A stretch of DNA of 64,000 bases from GCA-016699835 sp964543905 (GCA_964543905.1 CAZIZO010000006.1:1-64000); one strand, 5' to 3'; positions 16,878 to 25,661 are shown, numbered from the stretch's first letter. The notes: a model not told the origin generated them from the letters alone. Numbers and translations are program-made.

Positions 16878-16951
16878 GGGATGTCTCCTCACATACGACC
16901 TGCGGAAACAGGCCGGTCTTGTCTCGATGCGGCGACTCTCCAAAGCGCCGC

Positions 16952-16993
16952 TGTAAACGATTTCAGTGTCGCGGAACGGACGCGCGTTGTCAA
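16952..16993 (-). promoter_or_regulatory. Promoter with LacI-type operator upstream of the PEP-CTERM gene
   Basis: On the minus strand: -35 TTGACA (16988-16993), 17-base spacer, -10 GACACT (16965-16970), operator TGAAATCGTTTACA (16952-16965) overlapping the -10 by one base. The spacing is the same as at the GH94 promoter. Confidence 0.7.
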
Positions 16994-17047
16994 GTGTAAT
17001 TTCACCGATTGGCCATCGAATCTGAATCAAAGCACGTAGCCATAGAG

Positions 17048-18604
17048 TTATGGGACTTTTTTGAGGCCCAGTCGCACGAGACCTTGTTGCACGGCCTCGT
17101 GCCCGTGAAACAGTTTCCAGAGGAGGCCCGTGCGGGCGTTTTCAATCGCCAACATGAGAGGGCCCTGATCGATCGCGACGTAATCCTCAGCGACCCATGG
17201 CTTTGCGCCTGCTGGGAGGTTGTAGGCATCACGGAAGCCATAGCCACCACGAGAAGGGTCAGACCACAAGAGAGGTGAGCCATCAGCGGCTTTGAGGGCG
17301 CGATAGTGACGCAGGGCGGCGACGGCGCGATCGGGATCGAACATGATGGCGCTGCCGGCGGCGTAGGGAGCGAGCGTGCCGTCGCCGAAGTTGTCGGTTG
17401 CGGTGAAGACCGGGTAGTCGTATTGGGGACGAGCGCCGGGCATGGGAAGGGGATCGGGGAAGAGGCCCGGGACGGCGTAGCCCGAGGCGACGTCGGAGGC
17501 GGAGAGGCCCCAGGCGTTGACACCAAGGGTCGGGAGGCCCAATGGGTTTGCCTCACATTTGAGTTGGTGGAGGCGGACGGTGCGTCGCGCGTTTTCCCAG
17601 AAGTCGACGCGGGGACGATGGGGGACGTTGAAGGCGGCGGGGTCGTCGGTCCCGAGCGTGCGATAGTCGATCCAGCAATGGGCGAAGAACGAGACGAAGA
17701 GCGCGCCGGACCAGGGGAAATAGACGATGGGACCGGAATCCTGATAGTGACCGATCTGGCGGCGGAGTTTGTAGTAGAGGGCGGGGTCGGCGCGATGGTC
17801 TTCACGCGGGGCGGCGACGGCGAGGAAGGTGACGAGGCGATGCTCGTCGCCGCAGTCGGCCCAGTAATACGGGAGGATTTGGCCATCGCCCGCGGGCTCG
17901 CTCAGTTTGTCGGGCTTCCAGCCGAGGGAGATGTAGCCTCGTTCCCAGGGCTTTTCGGCGTGCTCGTCGACAAAGAACTTCCAGTTGGCGTCGGCGAAGA
18001 GGGCGTCGCCGATGGAGCGGACTTCGCCGCCGAAGTATTGTGAGGCGGTGAGGATGCCCGCGAAGAGGAGCGCGGAATCGATGGTGCTGACGACGTGCTC
18101 GTAGGCCTCGGAAGGTTGGCCGGCGGATTGGGGATGGATGTAGTGGAAGAAGAGCCCGGCCTTTTTGTTGTTGGGGTTATCCCGGAGTGCGGTCAGGATC
18201 CGGCGCGCGCGCTCGAAGGCGTCGTCACGCGCCACCCAGCCGCGCTCCACGCCGACGCACAACGCGGAGAGTTGGAAACCGACGCCGGCGATGCTGACGG
18301 TGGGCTTGCTGGTGCGGTCGGGGACCATGCCGAGATCGGAGTTGGGGAGGCCCGCGTTCCAGAAGAAGTTGAAGCATCCGCGCTGGACCTCGTCGAGGAA
18401 GGCCTCGTCTTCGGGCGAAAAGCGGAACGGAGGAACTTTGGCGTCGGGAGCACGCTGGATGACGACCTGGGAGAGGGCAAGAGGAGCGGCGGGATCGGCG
18501 CGAGGCGGGACCGGCTCTTGAGCGCAGCCAAGGGCGGCGGAGAGCGCGATGGCGCCCCCCAGCGTGGCACAACGAGAGGGCCGAGACGACGCGTGTGCGG
18601 GCAT
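17048..18604 (-). CDS. Glucoamylase-like (PF10091/GH144-type) lipoprotein
   Basis: ATG 18604 gives a lipoprotein signal (LGGAIALSAALGC, cysteine near residue 27) and a 518-residue product. The mature part shows the glucoamylase-like alpha-barrel family pattern: EDEAFLDEVQRGCFNFFWN, then NSDLGMVPDRTSKPTVSIAG, ISLGWKPDKL, WIDYRTLGTDDPAAFN and GLSASDVASGYAVPG near the end. This family includes endo-beta-1,2-glucanases (GH144) and the middle domain of cyclic beta-1,2-glucan synthases. It is probably anchored in the outer or cytoplasmic membrane, facing out. It is transcribed divergently from the LacI gene and has an operator at its own promoter. Family is clear. The beta-1,2 linkage is inference. 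Confidence 0.85.
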   Translation of the reverse strand: MPAHASSRPSRCATLGGAIALSAALGCAQEPVPPRADPAAPLALSQVVIQRAPDAKVPPFRFSPEDEAFLDEVQRGCFNFFWNAGLPNSDLGMVPDRTSKPTVSIAGVGFQLSALCVGVERGWVARDDAFERARRILTALRDNPNNKKAGLFFHYIHPQSAGQPSEAYEHVVSTIDSALLFAGILTASQYFGGEVRSIGDALFADANWKFFVDEHAEKPWERGYISLGWKPDKLSEPAGDGQILPYYWADCGDEHRLVTFLAVAAPREDHRADPALYYKLRRQIGHYQDSGPIVYFPWSGALFVSFFAHCWIDYRTLGTDDPAAFNVPHRPRVDFWENARRTVRLHQLKCEANPLGLPTLGVNAWGLSASDVASGYAVPGLFPDPLPMPGARPQYDYPVFTATDNFGDGTLAPYAAGSAIMFDPDRAVAALRHYRALKAADGSPLLWSDPSRGGYGFRDAYNLPAGAKPWVAEDYVAIDQGPLMLAIENARTGLLWKLFHGHEAVQQGLVRLGLKKVP

Positions 18605-18627
18605 GAAGGAACCTCGTATGGAAGGCA

Positions 18628-18651
18628 CGTAAACGCTTACATCGAACAATA
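18628..18651 (-). promoter_or_regulatory. LacI-type operator between the PF10091 gene and lacI-like gene
   Basis: A perfect palindrome GTAAACGCTTAC (18629-18640) is centred 30 bp upstream of the lipoprotein start. On the minus strand it reads TGTAAGCGTTTACG (18628-18641) and follows a -10-like TATTGT (18646-18651). The -35 is weak. Its position in the divergent promoter region also suits autoregulation of the regulator. Confidence 0.75.
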
Positions 18652-18752
18652 GGCCCGACGCGCCGATCGGCACGTCGCGGACCATCGCGCCGGCGGCTCG
18701 CGAAGTCGACGGGCGTGCGGAGGAACAACCCGCTCCGCACGATCGAGAGGCG

Positions 18753-19805
18753 TTGTACGATGCGGGCGTGAACCGCAAGCACAGGGGCAGCAACGGCAGC
18801 AAGCCATCCGTGTCCATCCAGGACGTGGCGGACGAGGCGAAAGTCTCGATCGCGACCGTCAGCCGCGTTTTGAACAACCCCAATCTCGTGGCCCCGGACA
18901 CGTCCGAGCGGGTGAACGCGGCGATCGAGCGGCTGGGGTATGTGCCCAACGCGTTCGCGCAAGGGCTGATCACGCGGGCGAGCCGGATGCTGGGGATCGC
19001 GCTACCCGACATCCACGGGGAGTTCTACTCGGAGTTGCTGCGTGGGGCGGACGCGGAGGCTCGACGACGAAACTACCACCTGCTGGTGAGTTCGGACACG
19101 CGAGTGTCGGCGACGCCGGCGCGGGGGCGGAGCCTGGCGTTCGGGCTGGTGGATGGGCTCGCGGTGATGATCACGGAGCCGAACGACCGGGTGTGGCGGG
19201 AGGCGAGGGACCTGCACTTGCCGGTGGTGGTGATGGACTTTGAAGTGGACGAGCCGAGGGTGGACATGATCCTCGTGGACAACGCGGTGGGCACGCGAGA
19301 GGCGGTGGAACACCTGCTGGAGAGCGTGTCGGGGGACCGCTTGTACTTTGTGGGCGGGCCACGGGAGAACTTTGACACGCAGCGACGGGCGAGCACGTTC
19401 GCGAAGACGCTGCGTGAGCGTGGGGTGCAGGTTCGGGAGGATCACGTGGCCTACGGCGACTACAGCGTGCGCTGGGGGCAGGCGTGGGCGAAGGCGATGG
19501 GCGCGTCACTCCGCGGCGCGGGGGTGCTGGCGGGGAACGACGAGATCGCGCTGGGGATACTGCACGGCGCGGAGGACCTGAAGTTGGACGTTCCTCGGGA
19601 CGTGAAGATCGTGGGCTTCGACGACACACGGATCGCGTCGCTGGTGCGGCCCGCGCTCTCGACGGTGCGAGTGCCGCTGGCGGAAGTCGGGGCGGCGGCG
19701 GTGGCGGCGCTGGTGGAGCGGGTGGAGGACCCGGAGCGCCCCGGGGTGAAGATCAGGCTGGATACGAAGTTGATCGTACGGGAAAGCAGCGGTGGAGCGA
19801 AGTAG
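18753..19805 (+). CDS. LacI-family transcriptional regulator of the glucan locus
   Basis: The N-terminal helix-turn-helix reads VSIQDVADEAKVSIATVSRV, then LNNPNLVAPDTSERVNAAIE and GYVPN, the LacI DNA-binding signature with hinge. A periplasmic-binding-type sensor domain follows (MLGIALPDIHGEFYSELLRG; DVKIVGFDDTRIASLVRPAL). The start could be TTG 18753 or GTG 18768. GAGAGG sits just before the first. The operators at 15881, 16952 and 18628 have the CG-centred palindrome typical of LacI/GalR proteins. I therefore infer that this protein represses GH94, the PEP-CTERM gene, the PF10091 gene and possibly itself. The effector is unknown, probably a glucan fragment. Confidence 0.92.
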   Translation: MYDAGVNRKHRGSNGSKPSVSIQDVADEAKVSIATVSRVLNNPNLVAPDTSERVNAAIERLGYVPNAFAQGLITRASRMLGIALPDIHGEFYSELLRGADAEARRRNYHLLVSSDTRVSATPARGRSLAFGLVDGLAVMITEPNDRVWREARDLHLPVVVMDFEVDEPRVDMILVDNAVGTREAVEHLLESVSGDRLYFVGGPRENFDTQRRASTFAKTLRERGVQVREDHVAYGDYSVRWGQAWAKAMGASLRGAGVLAGNDEIALGILHGAEDLKLDVPRDVKIVGFDDTRIASLVRPALSTVRVPLAEVGAAAVAALVERVEDPERPGVKIRLDTKLIVRESSGGAK

Positions 19806-19831
19806 ATCGGGCGGGGAGCCAAGAGAGAAGA

Positions 19832-19856
19832 AGACCCCGGCGCGAGGCCGGGGTCT
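19832..19856. terminator. Bidirectional terminator between lacI-like and cytochrome genes
   Basis: AGACCCCGGC and GCCGGGGTCT form a perfect stem of about 10 bp around a 5-base loop between two convergent genes. Flanking bases are only moderately T-rich on both strands (ACTCTTTCTC on plus, CTTCTCTCTT on minus). Confidence 0.65.
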
Positions 19857-19882
19857 CACTCTTTCTCCGACCTGAGGCGTGA

Positions 19883-21739
19883 TCAGCAACCCGCCTCAAA
19901 GCGGACGAGGTAATAGAGAAGATCGTCGATGGTGACGCCGCCGTCGAGGGTTCCGGTGGAGGACCCATCGTCTACGTCGGCGAGGAGGCTCCCGGATTCG
20001 AAGCGGGTGAGGTAGAAGAGGAGGTCATCGACGGTGACGCCGCCGTCGGGGAGGCCGATCTCGGAGCCGTCATCGAGGTCGGCGACGCAGCGAGAGGGGC
20101 AGCCGAGGTCGCCGCAGAAGAAGGTGATCTGGACGGGGATGGAGAGGGCGGCACCGCCGAGCGCGGCGGGATCGGCGACGATCCACTGGGCGAAGAGGGT
20201 GCGGCCGCCGAGGGACCCGTTGTCGGCGATGGGGAGGTGGGCGGTGCCGACGCCGGAGGGGGAGAGGGTGAAGGGGCCGACGACTTTGTCTTCGGCGACG
20301 CGTCCGGCGACGGGGGGATTGAAGGAGACGGCAAGGCGAGCCTGGGCGCCGGCGAGGGCGGAGGAGACACCGAGTTTGAAATCGATGTTACCGACGAAGG
20401 GCGGGGTGGCGGAGATCATGTTTGGAACAAGGCCGCCGGTGCCCGGAACGCCGCCGGTGAGGCGGACGACCTTGTCGCCCGGTCGCGTGGACCAGAGGTT
20501 GGGATGATCGAAGGGGAAGGTGCGGTTGGCCACGCGAGGATCGGTGAGGGCGTTGGTGAGGAAGTCCTGGAGGGCCGGGGCGATCTGAGGGGGCACGTTG
20601 GTGGTGGCCATCAGGGGGTCCTGGTTGTCGGGGAACTGGGGAAGAGCACCTGGGGCGCGGGCGTAAAAGGCGATGACCTGGCCGATGGTGGTGGCGGCGC
20701 CGTTATGGAAGAAGGTGTTTTTGAGACCGACGTTCCGGAGGGAGGGGACCTTGAAACGGCCCCGATCGGCGGGGTTACCGGTGACGAGTTGACGACCGAG
20801 GTCTTCCTGCGGCGGACGGACGCCGATGTTGCGGAAGGTGTTGGAGGTGAACAGGCCCGGGTTGTTGGGGCCGGCTTGCGCGGTGTGGCAGGCGTTGCAG
20901 GTGTTGTTGCGGAAGAAGTTCCACCCGGCGACCTGCCCTTGGGTCATGGCGGTGGTGTCTCCGGCGATGAAGCGATCCCACGGGGTCTGGTCCGGAACGA
21001 GCGTGCGCTCGTAGGTGGCGATGGCGAAGGCGATGCGTCCGGCGGTGACTTGGGGGGTGCCAAAGGCACGGGCGAAGAGTTCGGCGTAGGTGGTGTCGGC
21101 GTCCATCTCGTTGAGGAGGTCCGGCGGGATCTGGCGGGCCAGCGCGAGCGGGCGGGCGGACTGGATCTTGCTGACGATCTCGGGCCAGTTGCGATTGTCG
21201 TGGCCCATCTCGACGCTGGAGACGGGCGGGCCGACGGCCTGGCTTTCGAGGGCGCCGTTGGCGGCGATGAGGAGTTGGTTGGTGATGGGATCGCGGAAGG
21301 CGCCCGTGGCGCGACCGTCCCAGAAGTTAGCGACCGGCGAGAACGCGGCCATGAGGGTGGTCATGGAAGTGCGTGTGGTTCCCTGGGGGTTGACGCCCAC
21401 GATGGGGTCCATCACATAGTTATCGTTGACGTCGGAGCGAATGGTGCCCGGGGAGCCAAAGGTGTCGTCGGGGGTGTTGGGGATGCCGTCAAATCCGGGG
21501 AGGCGGATGCGGCGGCCGTCGGTGCCGGCGCGGTTGGAGGTGTGGCAGGTCGCGCAGGCCATGGTGTTATCGCTGGAGAGTTGCTCGTCCCAGAAGAGCG
21601 TCTTCCCGAGGACCCGCTTGGCTTCGGTGATGGGGTTTTCGGGCGGGGTGATGACGGGCGGGAGGGCCGCGGCGGCGCCGGTCGCGAGGCCCGAGAGGGC
21701 GATGAGGAAGACGATGCCGGTGTGATGGATGATTCGCAT
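19883..21739 (-). CDS. Di-haem cytochrome c peroxidase with GC-type dockerin tail
   Basis: After a signal peptide (IVFLIALSGLATGAAAA), the 618-residue protein carries two CxxCH haem sites: CATCH at 62-66 and CNACH at 281-285. They lie in the MauG/cytochrome c peroxidase arrangement, with GKTLFWDEQLSSDNTMACAT and KVPSLRNVGLKNTFFHNGAA as family landmarks. Family members reduce hydrogen peroxide or oxidise protein substrates. Beyond about residue 420 comes a separate beta-type domain, then two GC-type dockerin units ending YYLVRFEAGC. Attachment of a dockerin-like tag to a redox enzyme suggests it is displayed on, or assembled into, an extracellular structure. The gene is divergent from a sigma factor gene. 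Confidence 0.9.
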   Translation of the reverse strand: MRIIHHTGIVFLIALSGLATGAAAALPPVITPPENPITEAKRVLGKTLFWDEQLSSDNTMACATCHTSNRAGTDGRRIRLPGFDGIPNTPDDTFGSPGTIRSDVNDNYVMDPIVGVNPQGTTRTSMTTLMAAFSPVANFWDGRATGAFRDPITNQLLIAANGALESQAVGPPVSSVEMGHDNRNWPEIVSKIQSARPLALARQIPPDLLNEMDADTTYAELFARAFGTPQVTAGRIAFAIATYERTLVPDQTPWDRFIAGDTTAMTQGQVAGWNFFRNNTCNACHTAQAGPNNPGLFTSNTFRNIGVRPPQEDLGRQLVTGNPADRGRFKVPSLRNVGLKNTFFHNGAATTIGQVIAFYARAPGALPQFPDNQDPLMATTNVPPQIAPALQDFLTNALTDPRVANRTFPFDHPNLWSTRPGDKVVRLTGGVPGTGGLVPNMISATPPFVGNIDFKLGVSSALAGAQARLAVSFNPPVAGRVAEDKVVGPFTLSPSGVGTAHLPIADNGSLGGRTLFAQWIVADPAALGGAALSIPVQITFFCGDLGCPSRCVADLDDGSEIGLPDGGVTVDDLLFYLTRFESGSLLADVDDGSSTGTLDGGVTIDDLLYYLVRFEAGC

Positions 21740-21905
21740 AATGGCCTCCGTGGAAAGGCACGGTGTTTCGGGGACGGGTGCGCGTCAGGCCCCAAGGCCC
21801 GACCACCGAGGAGATCCGCAGGCTGGGAGGCGAGGGACTTCCATGGCTCCTGTTTGCAACAAGAACACCCCATGGGGACAGGAATTGCGGTCGGAGAGAG
21901 AAAAA

Positions 21906-22547
21906 ATGGTGCAAGGCTGTCCCGAAGCGGAGCGGGGGGCACAATCTCTGGAGATGGAACGGCATCAACAAGGCGGAGAACGTGCGTCGTCATGGAGCGA
22001 AGCCGGGGACGGATCGCGGGGGGGGCCGAGCGCGAAGGATGTCTTTGAAATCCTGGCGCGAGAGAACGCCGGGATGCTGACGGCCTTTTTGCGCAGCATG
22101 GTGCTGCGTCAGGAGGTCGTTGATGATCTCTTCCAGGACGTGATGATGGTCGCGTGGCGTCGGCTGGGGGAATACGACCGAAGCCGGCCGTTCGGCGCGT
22201 GGCTCCGCGGGATCGCGGCGAAACTGGTGCTGGCGCATCGGCGACAATCGGCAACGGGAATGGTGACCTGCGAGCCGGAGGTCTTGGACGCCCTCGACCG
22301 ACGCATGGGCGAGTTCGAGAAACTGCCCGGCGATTCGTTCAAGGAGCGGATGGCGAAGTTGGTGCAATGCCTGGAGCGATTGCCCGCGCCGATGCGCGAA
22401 GCGATCGAGATGGGCTACGGACGCGGGATGCTGCTCGGCGCGGTCGCGAGGGCGTTGGGCGTGACGGAAGAAACGGTGAAGAAGCGCGTGCAGCGTGCGC
22501 GGCAGGCGCTGGCGGACTGCGTCGGCACTCCGGGAGGGATCGCATGA
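21906..22547 (+). CDS. ECF-type RNA polymerase sigma factor
   Basis: I chose ATG 21906 because GGAGAG lies 7 bases upstream. The open frame extends further back to 21729. Region 2 reads RQEVVDDLFQDVMMVAWRRL then RPFGAWLRGIAAKLVLAHRR. Region 4 reads CLERLPAPMREAIEMGYGRG then GVTEETVKKRVQRARQALAD. The length is about 213 residues. It has the look of the planctomycete/verrucomicrobial ECF groups. Its stop overlaps the start of the next gene (ATGA), which is the usual layout for a sigma factor and its membrane-bound regulator. It is divergent from the cytochrome gene. Confidence 0.9.
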   Translation: MVQGCPEAERGAQSLEMERHQQGGERASSWSEAGDGSRGGPSAKDVFEILARENAGMLTAFLRSMVLRQEVVDDLFQDVMMVAWRRLGEYDRSRPFGAWLRGIAAKLVLAHRRQSATGMVTCEPEVLDALDRRMGEFEKLPGDSFKERMAKLVQCLERLPAPMREAIEMGYGRGMLLGAVARALGVTEETVKKRVQRARQALADCVGTPGGIA

Positions 22548-23923
22548 ACGGGAACGACACTCGAACGCCCTCGATGGATCCCGGCCTCACGACGCCCGAG
22601 CATGAGCGCGACACGGAGTTGTCGGCCAAGGAACTCTTCGCGCACGGCCTGCTCCAGGCGCACTATCGCGAGACGGCGCAGGACACCGAGCGCCGGATGG
22701 GCAGGCTGCTGCGGGCGATCGATGCCGAGGAACGCGGGCGCGTGGTCCGGCACGAGCCCGCACGCGAGAGGACCTTGGCCTCGCATGCGGCGAAGGGTTC
22801 GCGATGGCGCTCGCTCCGATTTGCGACGGGGCTGGCGGCGGCGATGACGCTGGTGGCGGTGGTGGCGATCGAGTTTACTCCCACGAACTCGGCGATCGCC
22901 GCGGTGCAGGCGTCGGTCGAAGCGTCCAAATCCGCGGGCGATCGACGCTATTCCGTGAGCGTGCGTCCGCACCAGGACAAGGGAAGCGAGCCGCTCAAGA
23001 TCGGGACGCTGGACGTGCGTGACCCGGAGCATGTGGTGATCCAGGCGAGATCGCCGCAGGGGCATCGCGTGACGGTGGGGCGCAGCCCCGAGGGCGTGTG
23101 GGCGATCCGATCCGACGGCACGATCGATCGATTCGCGCCCAAGAGCGCGATGCCGCGATGGGTGAGTTTCGGCAGCAACACCATCGTGCTGGAATCGGTG
23201 GATGATCTGATGACCTCGCTGGCGAAGAACTACACGCTCTCGCGCGGCGAGGGCGAGGCGTTGGCGGGCGGGAGTGGGGTGAAACTGGATCGGATCACGG
23301 CGAAGATCAAGGCGGGTCGCCTCGGGCCCGAGCCGGAGCGGGTCGAGATTTGGATGGACGCGACATCGCGCGTGGTACGCCGGCTGGAACTGCATTGGCC
23401 GGAGTTCGCGGCGCGGGGCGACGCGGGAGACGCGCCCGATCGGCGTGGCGTACCCGAGGGCGGGCCACCGCGTCCGCGCCGGGGGCCGATGGGAGGCCCA
23501 CGCGAGGATGGCGACATCCCCCCGCGACCGGCTCGCGATGACGGGGGGGATGTGCACCCAGGTTTCGGCCCGGATGGGATGCCCGGACCCGGTCCTCTCG
23601 ATGGTGAACGCCCGGAACCGGAGCGTCGACCCCGTCGCGGCCCCTGGATGGAAGGCCCCGGTGCTGATCCGAACGCGGTCCGAGTGGGCGAGGACCGAGC
23701 CGGGCGAGGGACGATGGAAGGCCCGCGCGGCCCGCGGCCTCACGTTCGAGAGATGGGTCGCGGGCCCATGGGCGGCCCGCCGCAGTTCCTGGGCGAGCGA
23801 CCGGACTTTCGGCGCGGCGGCCCCGGAGGCCCCCCCCCACCGCCACGGATGATGGTCTTTGAGTTGGAGGATGGCGCGGTGTTCACGGAAGGTTGGTTTG
23901 AGCCGGAGGCGCATGGAGGATGA
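22544..23923 (+). CDS. Membrane protein coupled to the sigma factor, possible anti-sigma factor
   Basis: The ATG overlaps the sigma-factor stop (22544-22547). A cytoplasmic N-terminal part of about 100 residues contains ETAQDTERRMGRLLRAIDAE. One membrane helix follows (FATGLAAAMTLVAVVAIEF), then an outside domain of roughly 170 residues (DVRDPEHVVIQARSPQGHRV; VEIWMDATSRVVRRLELHWP). The last third (about 310-440) is extremely rich in Gly, Pro and Arg with repeated GPMGGP, GPRGPRP and RRGP motifs. The single-pass topology and coupling suggest an anti-sigma role. The classic HxxxCxxC zinc motif is absent, so this is inference from context. Confidence 0.75.
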   Translation: MNGNDTRTPSMDPGLTTPEHERDTELSAKELFAHGLLQAHYRETAQDTERRMGRLLRAIDAEERGRVVRHEPARERTLASHAAKGSRWRSLRFATGLAAAMTLVAVVAIEFTPTNSAIAAVQASVEASKSAGDRRYSVSVRPHQDKGSEPLKIGTLDVRDPEHVVIQARSPQGHRVTVGRSPEGVWAIRSDGTIDRFAPKSAMPRWVSFGSNTIVLESVDDLMTSLAKNYTLSRGEGEALAGGSGVKLDRITAKIKAGRLGPEPERVEIWMDATSRVVRRLELHWPEFAARGDAGDAPDRRGVPEGGPPRPRRGPMGGPREDGDIPPRPARDDGGDVHPGFGPDGMPGPGPLDGERPEPERRPRRGPWMEGPGADPNAVRVGEDRAGRGTMEGPRGPRPHVREMGRGPMGGPPQFLGERPDFRRGGPGGPPPPPRMMVFELEDGAVFTEGWFEPEAHGG

Positions 23924-23960
23924 TGGCACGCGGAGGACCGCGACAGCAGGTCGGAAGCCC

Positions 23961-23998
23961 AAAGAAAACGAGCGACGCCGCGAGGTGCGACGTCGCTC
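23961..23998 (-). terminator. Terminator of the Ig-like dockerin gene
   Basis: GAGCGACG (23970-23977) pairs with CGTCGCTC (23991-23998) around a 13-base loop that can extend the stem. The minus strand continues GTTTTCTTT. It lies about 30 bp beyond the gene's stop. Confidence 0.7.
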
Positions 23999-24029
23999 GG
24001 TTGGGGGGAGTGCGAAGAGAACGATCGGA

Positions 24030-25661
24030 TCAGCAGCCGTCTTCGAACCGGGTGAGGTAGTAGAGGAGATCGTCGATGGTGACGCCCCCGTCGAGGGTGC
24101 CGGTGCCCGAACCGTCATCGACATCGGCGCGGAGGGCGCCTTGCTCGAAGACGGTGAGGAAGTAGAGAAGGTCGTCGATGGTGACGCCGCCGTCGCAGGT
24201 GCCGGTGCCGGACCCATTGTCCATATCCGCGGCACAAACGATGAGATCGACGTGCCCGGTGGTAAAGCGACCGCAGGCGGCCGTGACCACGGCGTGGTAC
24301 GACCCGGCGTCGGAGAGATGGACGGAGTCGATCCAGAGGGTGCCGGTCTTGCCGTCACCGGAGTTGTAGCGGGAGATGCGAGGATCGTTGAGATTGAGGG
24401 GAGCGTTGTTCTTGTACCAATCGAAGGTGAATGGACCTTCGCCGGCCATGGTCACGGAGAACCCACCACCGGTGTTCGGGCACGCGGGGTTATCGACCGG
24501 CTCGTGGCGGATCTCGCATGGCTCGGTGACGGTCAGGTGGGCGGCGTCGCTGATGACGACGCCGCAGTCGTTGCGGATGACGCAGGTGTAGGCGCCGGCA
24601 TCGGCGAGGGTCACGGGGTCAATCTCGAGAATGGCGTTGTCCTGGTCGGGCATATCGACGCCCTCGTGACGCCACTGGTAGAAGAGTTCGCCGCCGTTGC
24701 CCGGGGAGACGCCCGCGACGGTGAACACGGCACCACCATCCAGAGGAGCGGACGTGTGGATGGGCTGAAGGTCGAAGTAGGGCAGATCGTTGCACCCGCC
24801 ACCAAGGGAGACCTGGGCGGTGAGCATGGTGGTGATGAGATTGCCTGGCGCGTCCTCCCAATCGCCCCCGATGAGCCGAGGAGCGTTGGCAAAGACGTCG
24901 TAGGTGATGACTTCGCTCTCGATATCGCCCGGGGAGGGCGCGGGCTCCTCGGTGATGAGGGACATGCCGGGACGGATGAGTTCGGGCTCGAGGTCGAGTT
25001 GATCGGACCCGAGGATGAGCGGATCGTCGGGCATGAGTTCCTCGAGGGTGACCTCGCGCGCGACGTTGGTTTCACGTCGCATGACCCAGATCGAACGACC
25101 AAAGGTGTCGTGGTTGGTCACGGTTTCACGGATGATGGAGCCCGTCGGGAGATCGACGACCTCGACATCGATGGTGGGCATGGCGAGTGGTGGCGGCGGC
25201 GGGGGGGGCGGCGGCGGCGGGGGCGAGCCGGGCCCGACGACGGTGCCAAGATGCCAGGCGAACCGCTGGGCGGTGATGCGCGGAGAGCCGCCGCGGAAGA
25301 CGACGCCGAAGTGCTCGATGGAGTTGGGGCGAGTGGCGTGGCTGGGCCTGGTGTAGAGAAGTCGGACGCCCGCGTTGTTGGGGAGCGCCGAGATGATGGG
25401 GGAGCCATAGTTGGGATTGCGATAGGTGTGGATGACATCTTCGGGATGCGGGCCTTCGATCTCGATCTCGAACTCGTTGCAATCGTCAGGGTTGTCGTTG
25501 GGACAATCGAAGTTCCCGAGGCCGCCGATGATGCGAGGTGGCCCGGCGAAGGCCGGCAAGACGCACGCGAACGACGCGAGTGCGGCGAGCATCAACGGGA
25601 ACTTGAGGCGAGAAGGAGCACGAGACGATGCCGGGATCACGTGAGGCAGAGACGGGGACAT
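24030..25661 (-). CDS. Secreted Ig-like protein with GC-type dockerin tail
   Basis: ATG 25661, preceded by GGAAAGGA, gives 543 residues with a signal peptide (FPLMLAALASFACVLPAFA). A first domain (about 30-150) ends in a run of 12 prolines. It is followed by a beta-rich domain and two immunoglobulin-like repeats recognised by paired cysteines and the DAGAYTC / DAGSYHA motif (LADAGAYTCVIRNDCGVVIS; LSDAGSYHAVVTAACGRFTT). Two dockerin units follow (DMDNGSGTGTCDGGVTIDDL; DVDDGSGTGTLDGGVTIDDL), ending TRFEDGC. It is likely a cell-surface or matrix protein. No enzyme motif seen. Confidence 0.85.
   Translation of the reverse strand: MSPSLPHVIPASSRAPSRLKFPLMLAALASFACVLPAFAGPPRIIGGLGNFDCPNDNPDDCNEFEIEIEGPHPEDVIHTYRNPNYGSPIISALPNNAGVRLLYTRPSHATRPNSIEHFGVVFRGGSPRITAQRFAWHLGTVVGPGSPPPPPPPPPPPPLAMPTIDVEVVDLPTGSIIRETVTNHDTFGRSIWVMRRETNVAREVTLEELMPDDPLILGSDQLDLEPELIRPGMSLITEEPAPSPGDIESEVITYDVFANAPRLIGGDWEDAPGNLITTMLTAQVSLGGGCNDLPYFDLQPIHTSAPLDGGAVFTVAGVSPGNGGELFYQWRHEGVDMPDQDNAILEIDPVTLADAGAYTCVIRNDCGVVISDAAHLTVTEPCEIRHEPVDNPACPNTGGGFSVTMAGEGPFTFDWYKNNAPLNLNDPRISRYNSGDGKTGTLWIDSVHLSDAGSYHAVVTAACGRFTTGHVDLIVCAADMDNGSGTGTCDGGVTIDDLLYFLTVFEQGALRADVDDGSGTGTLDGGVTIDDLLYYLTRFEDGC

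Noticed and set aside
20237..22048. Long plus-strand frame over the cytochrome gene
   Set aside because: The translation is Gly/Glu-rich and the opposite strand holds two haem motifs and dockerin units in a continuous gene.
25187..25230. Long G-rich run (GGCGGCGGGGGGGG type)
   Set aside because: It codes for the 12-proline linker of the Ig-like protein on the minus strand. A regulatory G-quadruplex is possible but unsupported.
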